Assembly (NCBI GenBank): GCA_934647165.1
Contig: CAKUFA010000009.1
Coordinates: 13,270 to 77,269, forward strand
DNA length: 64,000 nt
From: an uncultured Clostridia bacterium
Lineage (GTDB): Bacteria > Bacillota > Clostridia > Christensenellales > Aristaeellaceae
Reading direction: 5' to 3'
Both the position numbers and the translations under genes were made by a program. The stretch's first letter is position 1; each line of letters opens with the position of its first letter. The notes under the pieces are model-generated. The model saw only the letters and a list, made by a program, of their open reading frames with translations, did not search any database and was not told the origin of the DNA. Shown here piece by piece: positions 42,269 through 51,565 of this stretch.

Positions 42269-43990
42269 ATGGATGTTCAGCAGGCCTATCAGCACTGGCT
42301 GGAGGAGTTTGCCGCTGATGCGGATACCGTTGCGGATCTCAAGGCAATTGCCAATGATCCTCGGGAAATTGAGGATCGGTTTTACACGGAACTGTCCTTC
42401 GGCACGGCTGGCATGCGCGGTGTGCTCGGCGCGGGTACGAATCGCATGAATCGCTATAACGTCCGCCGTGCAACCAAGGGGCTGGCGCAATATTTGCTTC
42501 AAAACCGTGAAAACGCCATGCGCGGTGTGGTCATCGCTTACGACAGCCGTCGCTGCTCGGCAGAATTTGCCCATGATACCGCGTTGGTGCTGTGCAAGGA
42601 GGGCGTTCCAGCTTTTCTGTTTGACGCCCTGCGGCCGGTGCCGATCCTCTCTTATGCGGTACGGCACCTGAATGCCGCCGCGGGCGTGGTGATTACGGCC
42701 AGCCATAACCCGCCCCAATACAATGGCTACAAGGTTTATGGTGAGGATGGCGCGCAGCTTGGCCCGGATGCGGCTGACGGCGTGACCGGCTTTATCCGCG
42801 CCTTGGATTACCGGGATTGCCGCCTGATGGAGGAAGAGGAAGCCAAAGCAAAGGGCCTGCTCCATATCATCGGCAACAAAGAAGTGGATGATGATTACAT
42901 CGCGCAGGTGAAGACGCTGTGCATCCAGCCTGAAATGCTCAAAAAGGAAGGCGCGTCCCTGTCCATTGTATACACGCCCCTGCATGGCAGCGGCAATGTG
43001 CCTGTACGCCGCATCCTGAAGGAAATCGGCATCACCAACGTGGCGGTTGTCAAAGAGCAGGAGCTGCCGGATCCCAACTTCTCCACCATCAAGGTGCCCA
43101 ATCCGGAGGATCCGGGCGCGTTCACCCTGGCCATCAAGCTGGCCGACCAGGTGGGCGCAAGCGTGATTTTTGCCACAGATCCGGATTGCGACCGCCTGGG
43201 CGTGGCCGTGCGGGACAAGGCAGGCAAGTTCCAGCTGTTGACGGGCAACCAGATCGGCTGCGTGCTGCTGCATTACATTCTATCCACCAAAGCCAAGCAG
43301 GGTACGCTGCCTGCAAACGGCGCGGCGGTGAAGTCCATTGTTTCCACTTCGCTTGCCAACCGCATCTGCGAACACTATGGCGTGACGATATTTGAAACGC
43401 TTACAGGCTTCAAGTTCATCGGTGAAAAGATTCAGCAGTTCCAGGATACGGGCAGCCACACCTTCCTCTTTGGCTTTGAGGAGAGCTATGGTTTCCTGTC
43501 CTCCACCTTTGTGCGCGATAAGGACGGCGTGAACGCCTCCTTGCTCATTGCTGAGGTGGCGGCCGCATGCAAGGCGGAGGGGATTACGCTCTATGATCGT
43601 GTGCAGCAGATTTTCGGCGAATACGGCTATTTTGTGGAGAAGGTTGTGAGCAAGACCCTGCCGGGCAAGGATGGATTGAGCCGCATGAAGGAGATCATGC
43701 GTGATTTGCGCGCCAATCCGCCAAAGGAACTGGCCGGCATGAAGGTTGTGGCGGTGCGGGACTATCTGACAGGCGTGCGCACTTGCGGAGAAAAGACGGA
43801 GCCCACGGGATTGCCTGCTTCCAACGTTCTGTATTACGAGCTGGAGGGCGGCTGCTGGGTGTGTGTGCGCCCAAGCGGCACTGAGCCCAAAATTAAGCTG
43901 TATGTGAACACCAATGCAAAGACCGACGATGCGGCGCATGCGCTGAATGAAGAGCTTTGCAAGGCCAGCGAGAAGCTGCTGGACGCCTGA
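42269..43990 (+). CDS. pgcA: Phosphoglucomutase/phosphomannomutase
   Basis: Interconverts glucose-1-phosphate and glucose-6-phosphate (or the mannose forms) for UDP-glucose and cell envelope synthesis. 573 residues of the alpha-D-phosphohexomutase family in four domains: phosphoserine loop TASHNPPQYNGYK near 146, metal loop DPDCDRLGV near 306, sugar loop GFEESYG near 405 and C-terminal phosphate-binding RPSGTEPKIK near 535. AGGAGG precedes the ATG. A promoter and terminator frame it as a single transcription unit, though the next gene is close. Confidence 0.95.
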   Translation: MDVQQAYQHWLEEFAADADTVADLKAIANDPREIEDRFYTELSFGTAGMRGVLGAGTNRMNRYNVRRATKGLAQYLLQNRENAMRGVVIAYDSRRCSAEFAHDTALVLCKEGVPAFLFDALRPVPILSYAVRHLNAAAGVVITASHNPPQYNGYKVYGEDGAQLGPDAADGVTGFIRALDYRDCRLMEEEEAKAKGLLHIIGNKEVDDDYIAQVKTLCIQPEMLKKEGASLSIVYTPLHGSGNVPVRRILKEIGITNVAVVKEQELPDPNFSTIKVPNPEDPGAFTLAIKLADQVGASVIFATDPDCDRLGVAVRDKAGKFQLLTGNQIGCVLLHYILSTKAKQGTLPANGAAVKSIVSTSLANRICEHYGVTIFETLTGFKFIGEKIQQFQDTGSHTFLFGFEESYGFLSSTFVRDKDGVNASLLIAEVAAACKAEGITLYDRVQQIFGEYGYFVEKVVSKTLPGKDGLSRMKEIMRDLRANPPKELAGMKVVAVRDYLTGVRTCGEKTEPTGLPASNVLYYELEGGCWVCVRPSGTEPKIKLYVNTNAKTDDAAHALNEELCKASEKLLDA

Positions 43991-44012
43991 CACTCTTTTT
44001 TGAACCAATGAC

Positions 44013-44051
44013 CCGGGCATGGCGGACAATGCACATGCCCGGAGCTTTTTT
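44013..44051 (+). terminator. Terminator after pgcA
   Basis: CCGGGCATG (44013-44021) and CATGCCCGG (44034-44042) form a 9-bp stem, followed by AGCTTTTTT. Confidence 0.88.
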
Positions 44052-44080
44052 CACAGAAACGGACGGAGGATGACCGACCC

Positions 44081-45487
44081 ATGAGAAAGCTGCTGGCCTT
44101 GCTGCTGACCCTGTGCATGATTCTGTGCGCTTTGCCTGCCGTAGCGGAAGAAACCGATGTGACGGCCATGATGCGCCAAAAAGCGGAGGAAGCTGTGGCG
44201 GAATTGCAGTCCAAAGCCACAGGATGGGCCGCTGGCATCCTTGAGGGTGCACAGGTGACGGATGTGCGCGTGAGCGAAAGCGGCAAAAGCGTGACGGCGA
44301 CCGTGACCCTGCCGACATTCAGCGCAGGCGTTGACCAGAAAACGCCTGTAACGGATCCTGCTGCCTATATGCAGCAGGCTGTGGCGAGCGGAAAAACGGC
44401 GGAGCGCAAGCTTACGGCCGCTGTCAATGCAGATGCGGACGGCAGCGTGTCGCTCAAGTGGTCGGGTGATGAAAATCCGACAAAGCTTCTGTCCTCTGCC
44501 AAGAAACTGGCGGCAGCGGCACGTTCCAGCTTTAACATCAGGGGTGTGAAAACGGCGCTGGAAGAAATGATGCTGCCCAAAGCGGCGGACTTGCCGAAAA
44601 AGAAGCCGCAGGAAGCGCCTGCCTTGCGCGAACTGACTGATTACTGCGCGCAGGCAGCACAAACACTGCGGGTATCGGAAAGCAGCGCCGCACGCCGCCT
44701 GACGCCGCTGATGCTCCTGATGAGCATTGCCAAAGCAGAAGCGGGCGAAGAAGCAATGACCCTCAATGTAAGCATCCGGGTGGGCGAATGGGAAAAGATG
44801 CTGGAAGACGCGGAAGCACAGGCGAAAACCGCTATGGAGGATATGCTTGGCGCGCCGGATTTTTCCCGGGACGATTTGGATCGCGTGCTGGGTGAGCAGT
44901 TGGCGGCGGCCTTTCTGCCTTATGCTTACAGCACCAAAACGCCCAGTGTGCTGCGCATGACCGTGGATCTGAACGCTCTTGCTTCGGATGGCCCGGCCAG
45001 TGCGACGGCGCTGATGGATTTCTTCCGTGAATACATGCAGGCGGCGGATGAAGCGGTAGACCGCCTGGCGGCCTATGCAGCGACATTGCCTTATTATCCC
45101 GATGTGCCGTTGATCGACACAACGCTGCTCACCGGCGCATCCGATGCGGAAGGAAGTCGGGTAATCTTTGATACCAAAGGCACGCAGCTCCATGGCTATG
45201 TGCTTGTGGAGCGGAATGGCGTCAAAGTACTCTCCGGTTTCATCCATCAGGGCGTGCGGCTGCAAACACGGCTTACACCCGGCAGCTATCGAGTGTATTT
45301 CACGGTGGGCGAAACCTGGTATGGCGAGAGGTATTTCTTCGGTGCGGATGCTCGCTGCGGCTACTTTGATTGTACTGTGGGTACACAGGATAATACATGG
45401 GTGCATCTGAACGTAACGGAGGATGGAGAGACAGCCGTTACGGATGTGACATGGGATGAACTGCGCAGGGAAGCCGGCGTCTGGTAA
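44081..45487 (+). CDS. Secreted protein of unknown function
   Basis: 468 residues beginning MRKLLALLLTLCMILCALPA, a signal peptide probably cut after AVA. No family recognised. The body is mostly charged helices (MMRQKAEEAVAELQSKA; YCAQAAQTLRVSESSAARR) and ends with a C-terminal beta-rich region about 365-460 (GSYRVYFTVGETWYGERYFF, TWVHLNVTEDGE) that could be a carbohydrate- or wall-binding fold. It is exported. The following peptidase starts 52 bases downstream and may be co-transcribed. GGAGGATGACC precedes the ATG. Confidence 0.8.
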   Translation: MRKLLALLLTLCMILCALPAVAEETDVTAMMRQKAEEAVAELQSKATGWAAGILEGAQVTDVRVSESGKSVTATVTLPTFSAGVDQKTPVTDPAAYMQQAVASGKTAERKLTAAVNADADGSVSLKWSGDENPTKLLSSAKKLAAAARSSFNIRGVKTALEEMMLPKAADLPKKKPQEAPALRELTDYCAQAAQTLRVSESSAARRLTPLMLLMSIAKAEAGEEAMTLNVSIRVGEWEKMLEDAEAQAKTAMEDMLGAPDFSRDDLDRVLGEQLAAAFLPYAYSTKTPSVLRMTVDLNALASDGPASATALMDFFREYMQAADEAVDRLAAYAATLPYYPDVPLIDTTLLTGASDAEGSRVIFDTKGTQLHGYVLVERNGVKVLSGFIHQGVRLQTRLTPGSYRVYFTVGETWYGERYFFGADARCGYFDCTVGTQDNTWVHLNVTEDGETAVTDVTWDELRREAGVW

Positions 45488-45539
45488 GGCAGATGCGGGC
45501 AAAAGGCACAAATGCAGTTTGAAAGGAAGCGTATTTCTG

Positions 45540-46571
45540 ATGGATCAGCAAACTTACCTGTTGGAGCAATTGAAAACCCTGACGAATATTCCAAGCCCTA
45601 CCGGTATGACGCGGCAGGCAACAGATTATCTGCTGGCGGAGCTGACCCGGCTTGGCTTTAAGCCGGAGCGTACCCCCAAGGGCGCGGTGCTGTGCGAGCT
45701 GGGCGGATGCGGACATCCGCTGCTGCTTTCTGCGCATGTGGATACCCTCGGCGCTATGGTGCGTGCCGTGAAGGGAAACGGCTGCCTGCGTTATACCCAG
45801 ATTGGCGGTTACAATGATAATGCCATTGAAAATGAAAATGTGGTGATCCATACCCGCAGCGGCCAGACTTACACCGGCACGGTGCAGTCTTCTCACGCCA
45901 GCTTGCATGTGTGGGGAAGCCAGACGGATAAGCCGCGCAGCGATGAATATCTTGAGATTGTGGTCGATGCGGAGACCTGGAGCAAGGCCGAAACCGAGGC
46001 GCTGGGTATCCATGCCGGAGATTTCGTGTCCTTTGATCCACGCACGGTGGTGACGGAGACCGGCTTTGTTAAGAGCCGTCACTTGGATGATAAAGCTTCC
46101 AGCGCCGTGCTGCTGACCCTTGCCAGGGAGGTTGCGGAAGGACGCGCGAAGCTGTGCCGGAAAACAACGCTTCTGTTCACCGTGTATGAGGAAGTCGGCC
46201 ATGGCGCGTCGCCGCTGTATCACATGGATATTGAGGATATGCTTGCTGTGGACATGGGATGTGTCGGCGACGATCTCAGTTGCCGCGAAACGCAGGTATC
46301 CATTTGCGCCAAGGATAGCGCCGGCCCTTATGATTACGATTTTACCAACGAGTTGGTGCAGCGTGCCGAGCACTTGAAACTGGACTACACGGTGGATGTT
46401 TATCCGCGCTATTCGTCAGACGCTTCGACTGCCCTGCGCGCAGGCATGGATGCACGGTTTGCACTGTGCGGACAGGGTGTGTTTGCATCCCATGGGTACG
46501 AAAGAACGCATGTAAAAGGGATGATGAATACGCTTGCGTTGGTGACGGATGTCGCCACAAGAAAAGCATAA
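45540..46571 (+). CDS. M42-family metallopeptidase (glutamyl aminopeptidase/cellulase-M-like)
   Basis: Cytoplasmic di-metal aminopeptidase that trims peptides. 343 residues from the ATG at 45540 (GAAAGGAAG site). Metal and catalytic motifs of M42: LLSAHVDTLGAMV near 62 (His, Asp), RHLDDKASS near 182 (bridging Asp), TVYEEVGHGAS near 215 (catalytic Glu pair) and DMGCVGDD near 240. A late CGQGVFASHGYERTH histidine follows. The repeat array begins 10 bases after its stop. Confidence 0.92.
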   Translation: MDQQTYLLEQLKTLTNIPSPTGMTRQATDYLLAELTRLGFKPERTPKGAVLCELGGCGHPLLLSAHVDTLGAMVRAVKGNGCLRYTQIGGYNDNAIENENVVIHTRSGQTYTGTVQSSHASLHVWGSQTDKPRSDEYLEIVVDAETWSKAETEALGIHAGDFVSFDPRTVVTETGFVKSRHLDDKASSAVLLTLAREVAEGRAKLCRKTTLLFTVYEEVGHGASPLYHMDIEDMLAVDMGCVGDDLSCRETQVSICAKDSAGPYDYDFTNELVQRAEHLKLDYTVDVYPRYSSDASTALRAGMDARFALCGQGVFASHGYERTHVKGMMNTLALVTDVATRKA

Positions 46572-46580
46572 GCCTGCACC

Positions 46581-47075
46581 GGAATGGGTTTCGAAAGGGA
46601 CGAAGTCCCTTCGCGGGTCAAGGGCGGCGCCCTTGTAGGTCTGGGCGAAGCCCAGAAACCTCACAGGCGATTTTTCAGCCGAAGGCTGAAAGAGCTCACC
46701 CAACATCCCAGGGGATCAAAAAATGGGTATCGAAAGGGACGAAGTCCCTTCGCGGGTCAAGGGCGGCGCCCTTGTAGGTCTGGGCGAAGCTCAGAAACCT
46801 CACAGGCGATTTTTCAGCCGAAGGCTGAAAGAGCTCACCCACCCCCCAAGGGATCAAAAAATGGGTTTCGAAAGGGACGAAGTCCCTTCGCGGGTCAAGG
46901 GCGGCGCCCTTGTGGGTCTGGGCGAAGCCCAGAAACCTCACAGGCGATTTTTCAGCCGAAGGCTGAAAGAGCTCACCCAACACCCCAAGGGATCAAAAAA
47001 TGGGTTTCGAAAGGGACGAAGTCCCTTCGCGGGTCAAGGGCGGCGCCCTTGTAGGTCTGAGAGAAGCCCAGAACG
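46581..47075. repeat. Four tandem 138-139 bp hairpin repeats
   Basis: Units start near 46581, 46720, 46858 and 46997 and are over 95% alike by eye. Each holds four hairpins, three of them with a GAA loop closed by C-G: GGGAC-GAA-GTCCC, GGGC-GAA-GCCC and CAGCC-GAA-GGCTG, plus AAGGGC-GGC-GCCCTT. The last unit breaks off, and its expected CAGCC/GGCTG hairpin is replaced at the same place by TTTTCGTC-AAA-GACGAAAA (about 47086-47107), again structure without sequence. The unit length is not a multiple of three, so long open frames through it are incidental. A related single copy lies after nrdG. Confidence 0.92.
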
Positions 47076-47131
47076 CCGCAAGCAATTTTCGTCAAAGACG
47101 AAAAAGCACAGATAAGCAGCATGAAACAATC

Positions 47132-47175
47132 AAGCCACAGGCTGGAGCTTCTGGAGCGACCAACCTGTGGCTTTT
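47132..47175. terminator. Bidirectional hairpin terminator
   Basis: AAGCCACAGG (47132-47141) pairs with CCTGTGGCTT (47164-47173), followed by T-rich sequence. It closes the repeat region. Confidence 0.7.
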
Positions 47176-47183
47176 GCTTGCAA

Positions 47184-47233
47184 AAAACAGGGGTGCTGAT
47201 CCTTGCGATGCGAAGGAACAGCGCCCCTGTTTT
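47184..47233. terminator. Terminator of the MFS gene
   Basis: AAAACAGGGG (47184-47193) pairs with CCCCTGTTTT (47224-47233), with further GCTG/CAGC pairing inside, just downstream of the MFS stop on the minus strand. Confidence 0.8.
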
Positions 47234-47271
47234 GCTGTCTGTGCCGATGTGTCTTTGACCACGTATGGTTG

Positions 47272-48462
47272 TTATGCTGTAATGTTTTGCTGCTGTTCCA
47301 GATCCTGCTGTTTGATGAGCAGTCCGGGGAACACGATCGTGGCAGAGTAACAGATGATGGCGGCAATCAGGAACATGGGACGAATGCCCACCCAATCTGC
47401 AAAGAAACCGCCGAGGAAAGAGGAAATGATAATGGATACCACCGATTCGAAGGTGTACAGAAGCGTTTGAATGGTGGTTTTGAACTGCGGAGCAACCATG
47501 CGGCTGAGGGTGATAGAAACGGCAACGCTGTTCAACATGTTGATGCAATTCATCAGCTGCACGGCAAACTGCCCTTCAGGCGAAGGCACAAGATAAGTCA
47601 AAAGCCAACGGGTACCGCTGAGGATGCCCAGAATGAACAGGATCCGTTTCGTGCCAACTTTGCGAACGAGCCAATCAGCAAGGAAGAGGAAGGGAATCTC
47701 GCACATGGCGCCTACGGACAGCATGGTGCCGTAAAGGGATTTCGATCCGCCGAGATTGTCGGTGAAATAGATGGAGAAGTAAGAGAAGTACAGTCCCTGA
47801 GCAAGCGCATAGAACATCATGTAAACGATGAGCAACAGGATGGGCCTGTTTTTGAGAATGGCGCGCATGGGCAGCTGACGGCCTGTTTCCCGGCGATTGT
47901 GGCCTTCAATGGGAGGCAGAAGGAAAATCAGCAGAATGTTCAGCACGCAGAAACCAACATAGGTGAAGAAGGTCAGTCGAGTGCCGTCCTGAAGTCCAGC
48001 AATCTGCCCGACAAAGTACATGGCGATGGCGTAGCCCAATGCACCCATCATGCGGATGGGTCCGTAATCCCGGCGAGAAATTTCAGCAAATTCTACGCTC
48101 ATGGAGGTGTTCAGCGATGGCTGAGCACGGCGGAAACAGCAATAGGCAGTGTAAACCAACAGGATGAAAATAAATGATTTATTGACCAGGATCAGCGGAT
48201 ACAGCAGTGCGGTGATAAGAATCAGTCCCTGCAGCAGCTGGTTTTTGCTGCGGGAGCGGTCGGCCAACATCCCGATGACAGGCTGTGCCAGCATGGCCGC
48301 CATGGCAGAGATACCACTGATGATGCCGATCAGCGATTTGCTCAGGCCGATTTCGTTCAGGTAGATGGTGAAGTAACTGGATGTGGTATCCATCATAAAG
48401 AAAGCGAAATTGAATATCAGGAAAGAAATGTACGCTCGCTTGGTGGAATTTTGTGCCTGCAT
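47272..48462 (-). CDS. MFS transporter, oligosaccharide/nucleoside-porter-like
   Basis: 396 residues with 12 predicted helices, started at the ATG at 48462 after AAAGGAGTG. The layout and sequence (FLIFNFAFFMMDTTSSYFTIYLNEIGLS; RRDYGPIRMMGALGYAIAMY) resemble the LacY/NupG-type oligosaccharide symporter group of the major facilitator superfamily. Substrate unknown, but divergence from a sugar ABC operon suggests a sugar or glycoside. Confidence 0.88.
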   Translation of the reverse strand: MQAQNSTKRAYISFLIFNFAFFMMDTTSSYFTIYLNEIGLSKSLIGIISGISAMAAMLAQPVIGMLADRSRSKNQLLQGLILITALLYPLILVNKSFIFILLVYTAYCCFRRAQPSLNTSMSVEFAEISRRDYGPIRMMGALGYAIAMYFVGQIAGLQDGTRLTFFTYVGFCVLNILLIFLLPPIEGHNRRETGRQLPMRAILKNRPILLLIVYMMFYALAQGLYFSYFSIYFTDNLGGSKSLYGTMLSVGAMCEIPFLFLADWLVRKVGTKRILFILGILSGTRWLLTYLVPSPEGQFAVQLMNCINMLNSVAVSITLSRMVAPQFKTTIQTLLYTFESVVSIIISSFLGGFFADWVGIRPMFLIAAIICYSATIVFPGLLIKQQDLEQQQNITA

Positions 48463-48735
48463 GTTATGGTCACTCCTTTGCTTTTGTTGAACGATAATGG
48501 TCAAAAGCATTATATATCATGTCATGAAAAAGTACAATAGTAAATCAAAACTTATCCAAAACTTTTTGAAGCATTGCGATATTTGCTCAAATGATGAGAA
48601 AAAAAGAGAAGCGAACAGCGGCAAAAAACAAGAGGAAATCACTATGCATTTATCATAGAATAAATAATATAATATAGTAGCAAATGCAAAGATGGATGAA
48701 GCGTCAAAAAAAGTGCCAGAAAATCTATTTATGTG

Positions 48736-48764
48736 TTGACAAAGTGGATAAGTTGTGGTAAACT
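48736..48764 (+). promoter_or_regulatory. Promoter of the carbohydrate ABC operon
   Basis: TTGACA (48736-48741), 17 bases, TAAACT (48759-48764). The surrounding 48463-48866 is AT-rich intergenic sequence shared with the divergent MFS gene. I see no further gene in it. Confidence 0.8.
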
Positions 48765-48866
48765 TTAACCAGTCGACAAGGAACTAACAATATGTCAATG
48801 GAATGCAAAAGAAATGAGCAACTTTTAAAAGCTTTTATCTACGCATGAGAAAGGATGGTACCTTTT

Positions 48867-50549
48867 ATGCTTCACTTTCAGGAAATGATGGCGGATCACG
48901 ACGCACTGATCGATCGACTGATTGCATGCCAGGTGAAGAATGAACAAAGCCCTGACTTTGGCGGCTTCCTGCGCAGAGAAGCCATGGCAGTTGAACCGCG
49001 TGAAAGCGGCTTCAATCTCTCGGAACTGATCGAAGGTTATGTTTGCAAGGAGAGCTGTCATTTCCATGATGAAGCGGTTGCTGATGCCATCCGCCGGGTG
49101 CTGGTTTACATGGAGCGTCATCAGCGGCCGGACGGCTGCTTCGACCTCTCGGGCTGCAACTTTGCTTCTCCACCGGATACCGCGTTCATGACCAATGCCA
49201 TTTTCAATGCCTGGTGGCTGATGGAAAAGCGCTGTGATGAAACGACTGAGTGGCTGAAGAAGCCCGTGCTGCATTTCATTGAGACCTGTGCCGAAGGCAT
49301 TGCAGCAGGTGGCTTCCATACCCCCAATCACCGTTGGGCAATTTCTGCCTGCCTCAAGTGCGCCGCGAAAGCGACAGGGCGCAAGGAGTTCTCCGAGCGC
49401 GCGGATCAATACCTGGCTGAAGGACTGGACATCAACGAGGATGGCGAGTTTGCTGAACGCAGCGCAGGCAACTACAATCAGGTGAACGACGATCAGATGA
49501 TTCGCCTTTTCATTGCTACAGGCGAAAAGCGTTTCCTGGAAGCCAGCAAAGCCAACCTGGAAATGATGTTTGATTACATTGAGCCGGACGATTCCGTGTT
49601 CACCAACAACTCGACCCGACAGGACAACGGCAAGAAGGTGTATCTGAACACCTACTATATCCTGTTCCTGCTCACGGGCTATCTGCTCAAGGATAAGAAG
49701 CTGGCGCGCGCGGCCGAGTACATGTATCAGACATCCCGGAAGCATGGCATTGTGCCCAACGGAATTGAGTGGCTGCTGCTGTATGACGATCTGGATGGTT
49801 ATGGCGATGAGGAAAGCTTTGACCTGGCCAAAGTGGAACATTACAGCCGCGTTTTCCCTGCAAGCCGCATTGCCCGCACGCGCAACGGCAATTATTCCTG
49901 GACGATGATGGAAAACCGTCCCAATTTCCTGTATTTCCAGAGCGGAGCGCTCACCATGTATCTGGTGATCTATTCCAACATTTGCGATCGCCGTCACTTC
50001 CTGGGCGAGAAGATCGAGACCATTGAAAACGGGTATGCGATGAAGTCCCATGCAGCTGGCTGGTATTATAAGCCCTTCTGGCCAAACCTGCCTGCAACCA
50101 GCGATTGGTGGGCTATGGATAACCCGCACACCCGCGAACGCGTGCAGGGTCTGCCGCTGGATACCTGCGTGAAGGTGACCGACACCGGCGACGGCATTGA
50201 TGTTGCGATCACCACCACCGGTATTGACCGACTGCCTTTCCGCGTAGAAGCAGGCATTCTGCCTTGCCGGGTGCGTGGCGAGCAGTTCCTGATGGACGGC
50301 AAAGCCGGCGCGAGCATTGTGCTGATGAACGGCATGGTGGAAATGACCAATGCTGCGGGAGATACCATCACCCTGTCGCCCGGCTTCTGCGAGCACGGAA
50401 TGCTTTGGCGCAGCACTGAATCCTATCCGCAGAGCCCCGATCATTTCACCATTTACATGACGGACTTTACACCCATCGATCGAGTGATTCACATTGGCGC
50501 AAAGCCTGTGATGTCTCCTGAACTGCGGGGCAGCAGCAAACGCGATTAA
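48867..50549 (+). CDS. Putative carbohydrate-active enzyme with an alpha/alpha toroid, family unknown
   Basis: 560 residues from the ATG at 48867 (GAAAGGA site; an upstream ATG at 48855 overlaps it). The helical repeats (YMERHQRPDGCFDLSGCNF, AIFNAWWLMEKR, SACLKCAAKATGRKEF, GNYNQVNDDQMIRLF) resemble the toroid of polysaccharide lyases and GH88/105-like hydrolases. A C-terminal beta domain (about 425-550) is heparinase-like. There is no signal peptide, so it acts inside. It is first in the operon with a sugar ABC transporter, so it probably acts on the imported oligosaccharide. Confidence 0.7.
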   Translation: MLHFQEMMADHDALIDRLIACQVKNEQSPDFGGFLRREAMAVEPRESGFNLSELIEGYVCKESCHFHDEAVADAIRRVLVYMERHQRPDGCFDLSGCNFASPPDTAFMTNAIFNAWWLMEKRCDETTEWLKKPVLHFIETCAEGIAAGGFHTPNHRWAISACLKCAAKATGRKEFSERADQYLAEGLDINEDGEFAERSAGNYNQVNDDQMIRLFIATGEKRFLEASKANLEMMFDYIEPDDSVFTNNSTRQDNGKKVYLNTYYILFLLTGYLLKDKKLARAAEYMYQTSRKHGIVPNGIEWLLLYDDLDGYGDEESFDLAKVEHYSRVFPASRIARTRNGNYSWTMMENRPNFLYFQSGALTMYLVIYSNICDRRHFLGEKIETIENGYAMKSHAAGWYYKPFWPNLPATSDWWAMDNPHTRERVQGLPLDTCVKVTDTGDGIDVAITTTGIDRLPFRVEAGILPCRVRGEQFLMDGKAGASIVLMNGMVEMTNAAGDTITLSPGFCEHGMLWRSTESYPQSPDHFTIYMTDFTPIDRVIHIGAKPVMSPELRGSSKRD

Positions 50550-50582
50550 AATGATGCTATTCAGGAAGGAAAGTGAACGCCT

Positions 50583-51545
50583 GTGAGTACCATTGCTACC
50601 AAACCGAAAAAGAAGGTCGGCCGGGTTAAGCGGACTCTTCGCAGCTATTGGCGTTATCGCTATTTGCTGCTGCTGTTGATTCCGAGCCTTGTGGTGCTAC
50701 TTATTTTCAAATATGAGCCCATGTACGGCGTAATTATTGCCTTTAAGAATTTCAAAATCAAGCTGGGCATCACCGGCTCACCGTGGTACGATCCCTTCTG
50801 GGGTGTGTTTGCAAAGGTATTCAATCGCCCGGTATTCTGGCAGGCGTTCCAAAATACGCTGATACTGGGTCTAATGAACCTCATCATTGGCTTCCCGATG
50901 CCCATCATCTTGGCACTGCTGCTGAACGAGCTACGCAACGAGCGTTACAAGAAACTTATCCAGACATTCTCCTATTTGCCGCACTTCATTTCGTGGGTTA
51001 CGCTGTCGGGGCTGTTCATTCAGCTGCTGTCTCCGTCCACCGGTCCCCTTGCAGCCTTGGCCAGAACTTTCGGCATGACGCCCTACTACTTCATGGGTGA
51101 AGTGAGTACATTCCGCTGGGTGCTGGTAGTCACGAACATCTGGAAGAGCGTAGGCTGGGGCTCCATCATTTATCTTGCTGCGCTTTCCGGCGTGGATCAG
51201 GAAATGTATGAAGCAGCGCTGATTGACGGTGCAAGCCGTTTCCAGCGTGTGTGGTACATCACGCTACCGTCCATCGTGCCTACAGTGACGGTCATGCTGA
51301 TTCTCCAATCCGGCTCTATCCTCAACGATAACTTTGACCAGGTGTACAACATGATGAACAGTGCTGTGTACCGTGTGTCTAACGTTCTGGGTGTGTATAC
51401 CTACGATCTGGGCCTGAAGAACATGACCAATACGTCCCTGGCGGAAGCCACGGCAGTGGGACTGTTCAAGAACGTCATCGCACTGACGCTGGTGCTGCTT
51501 ACCAACGCTATTTCCAAGAAAATCAGCGACAACGGTATTTGGTGA
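50583..51545 (+). CDS. lplB: Carbohydrate ABC transporter permease (LplB family)
   Basis: 320 residues from a GTG start with GGAAGGAAAG upstream. Six helices, with the EAA loop EAALIDGASRFQRVWYITLP near 212 that contacts the ATPase. The N-terminal RYLLLLLIPSLVVLLIFKYEPMYG type is characteristic of LplB permeases for complex oligosaccharides. No ATPase gene is nearby, which suggests a shared MsmK-type ATPase encoded elsewhere. It overlaps no gene; the second permease begins 21 bases later. Confidence 0.92.
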   Translation: MSTIATKPKKKVGRVKRTLRSYWRYRYLLLLLIPSLVVLLIFKYEPMYGVIIAFKNFKIKLGITGSPWYDPFWGVFAKVFNRPVFWQAFQNTLILGLMNLIIGFPMPIILALLLNELRNERYKKLIQTFSYLPHFISWVTLSGLFIQLLSPSTGPLAALARTFGMTPYYFMGEVSTFRWVLVVTNIWKSVGWGSIIYLAALSGVDQEMYEAALIDGASRFQRVWYITLPSIVPTVTVMLILQSGSILNDNFDQVYNMMNSAVYRVSNVLGVYTYDLGLKNMTNTSLAEATAVGLFKNVIALTLVLLTNAISKKISDNGIW

Positions 51546-51565
51546 GAAAGGAGGACGTTGCCATT

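Noticed and set aside
46584..47054. A 156-codon repetitive open frame across the tandem repeats, and frames on the other strand
   Set aside because: The repeat length of 138-139 is not a multiple of three, so the frame shifts each unit. The openness comes from composition.
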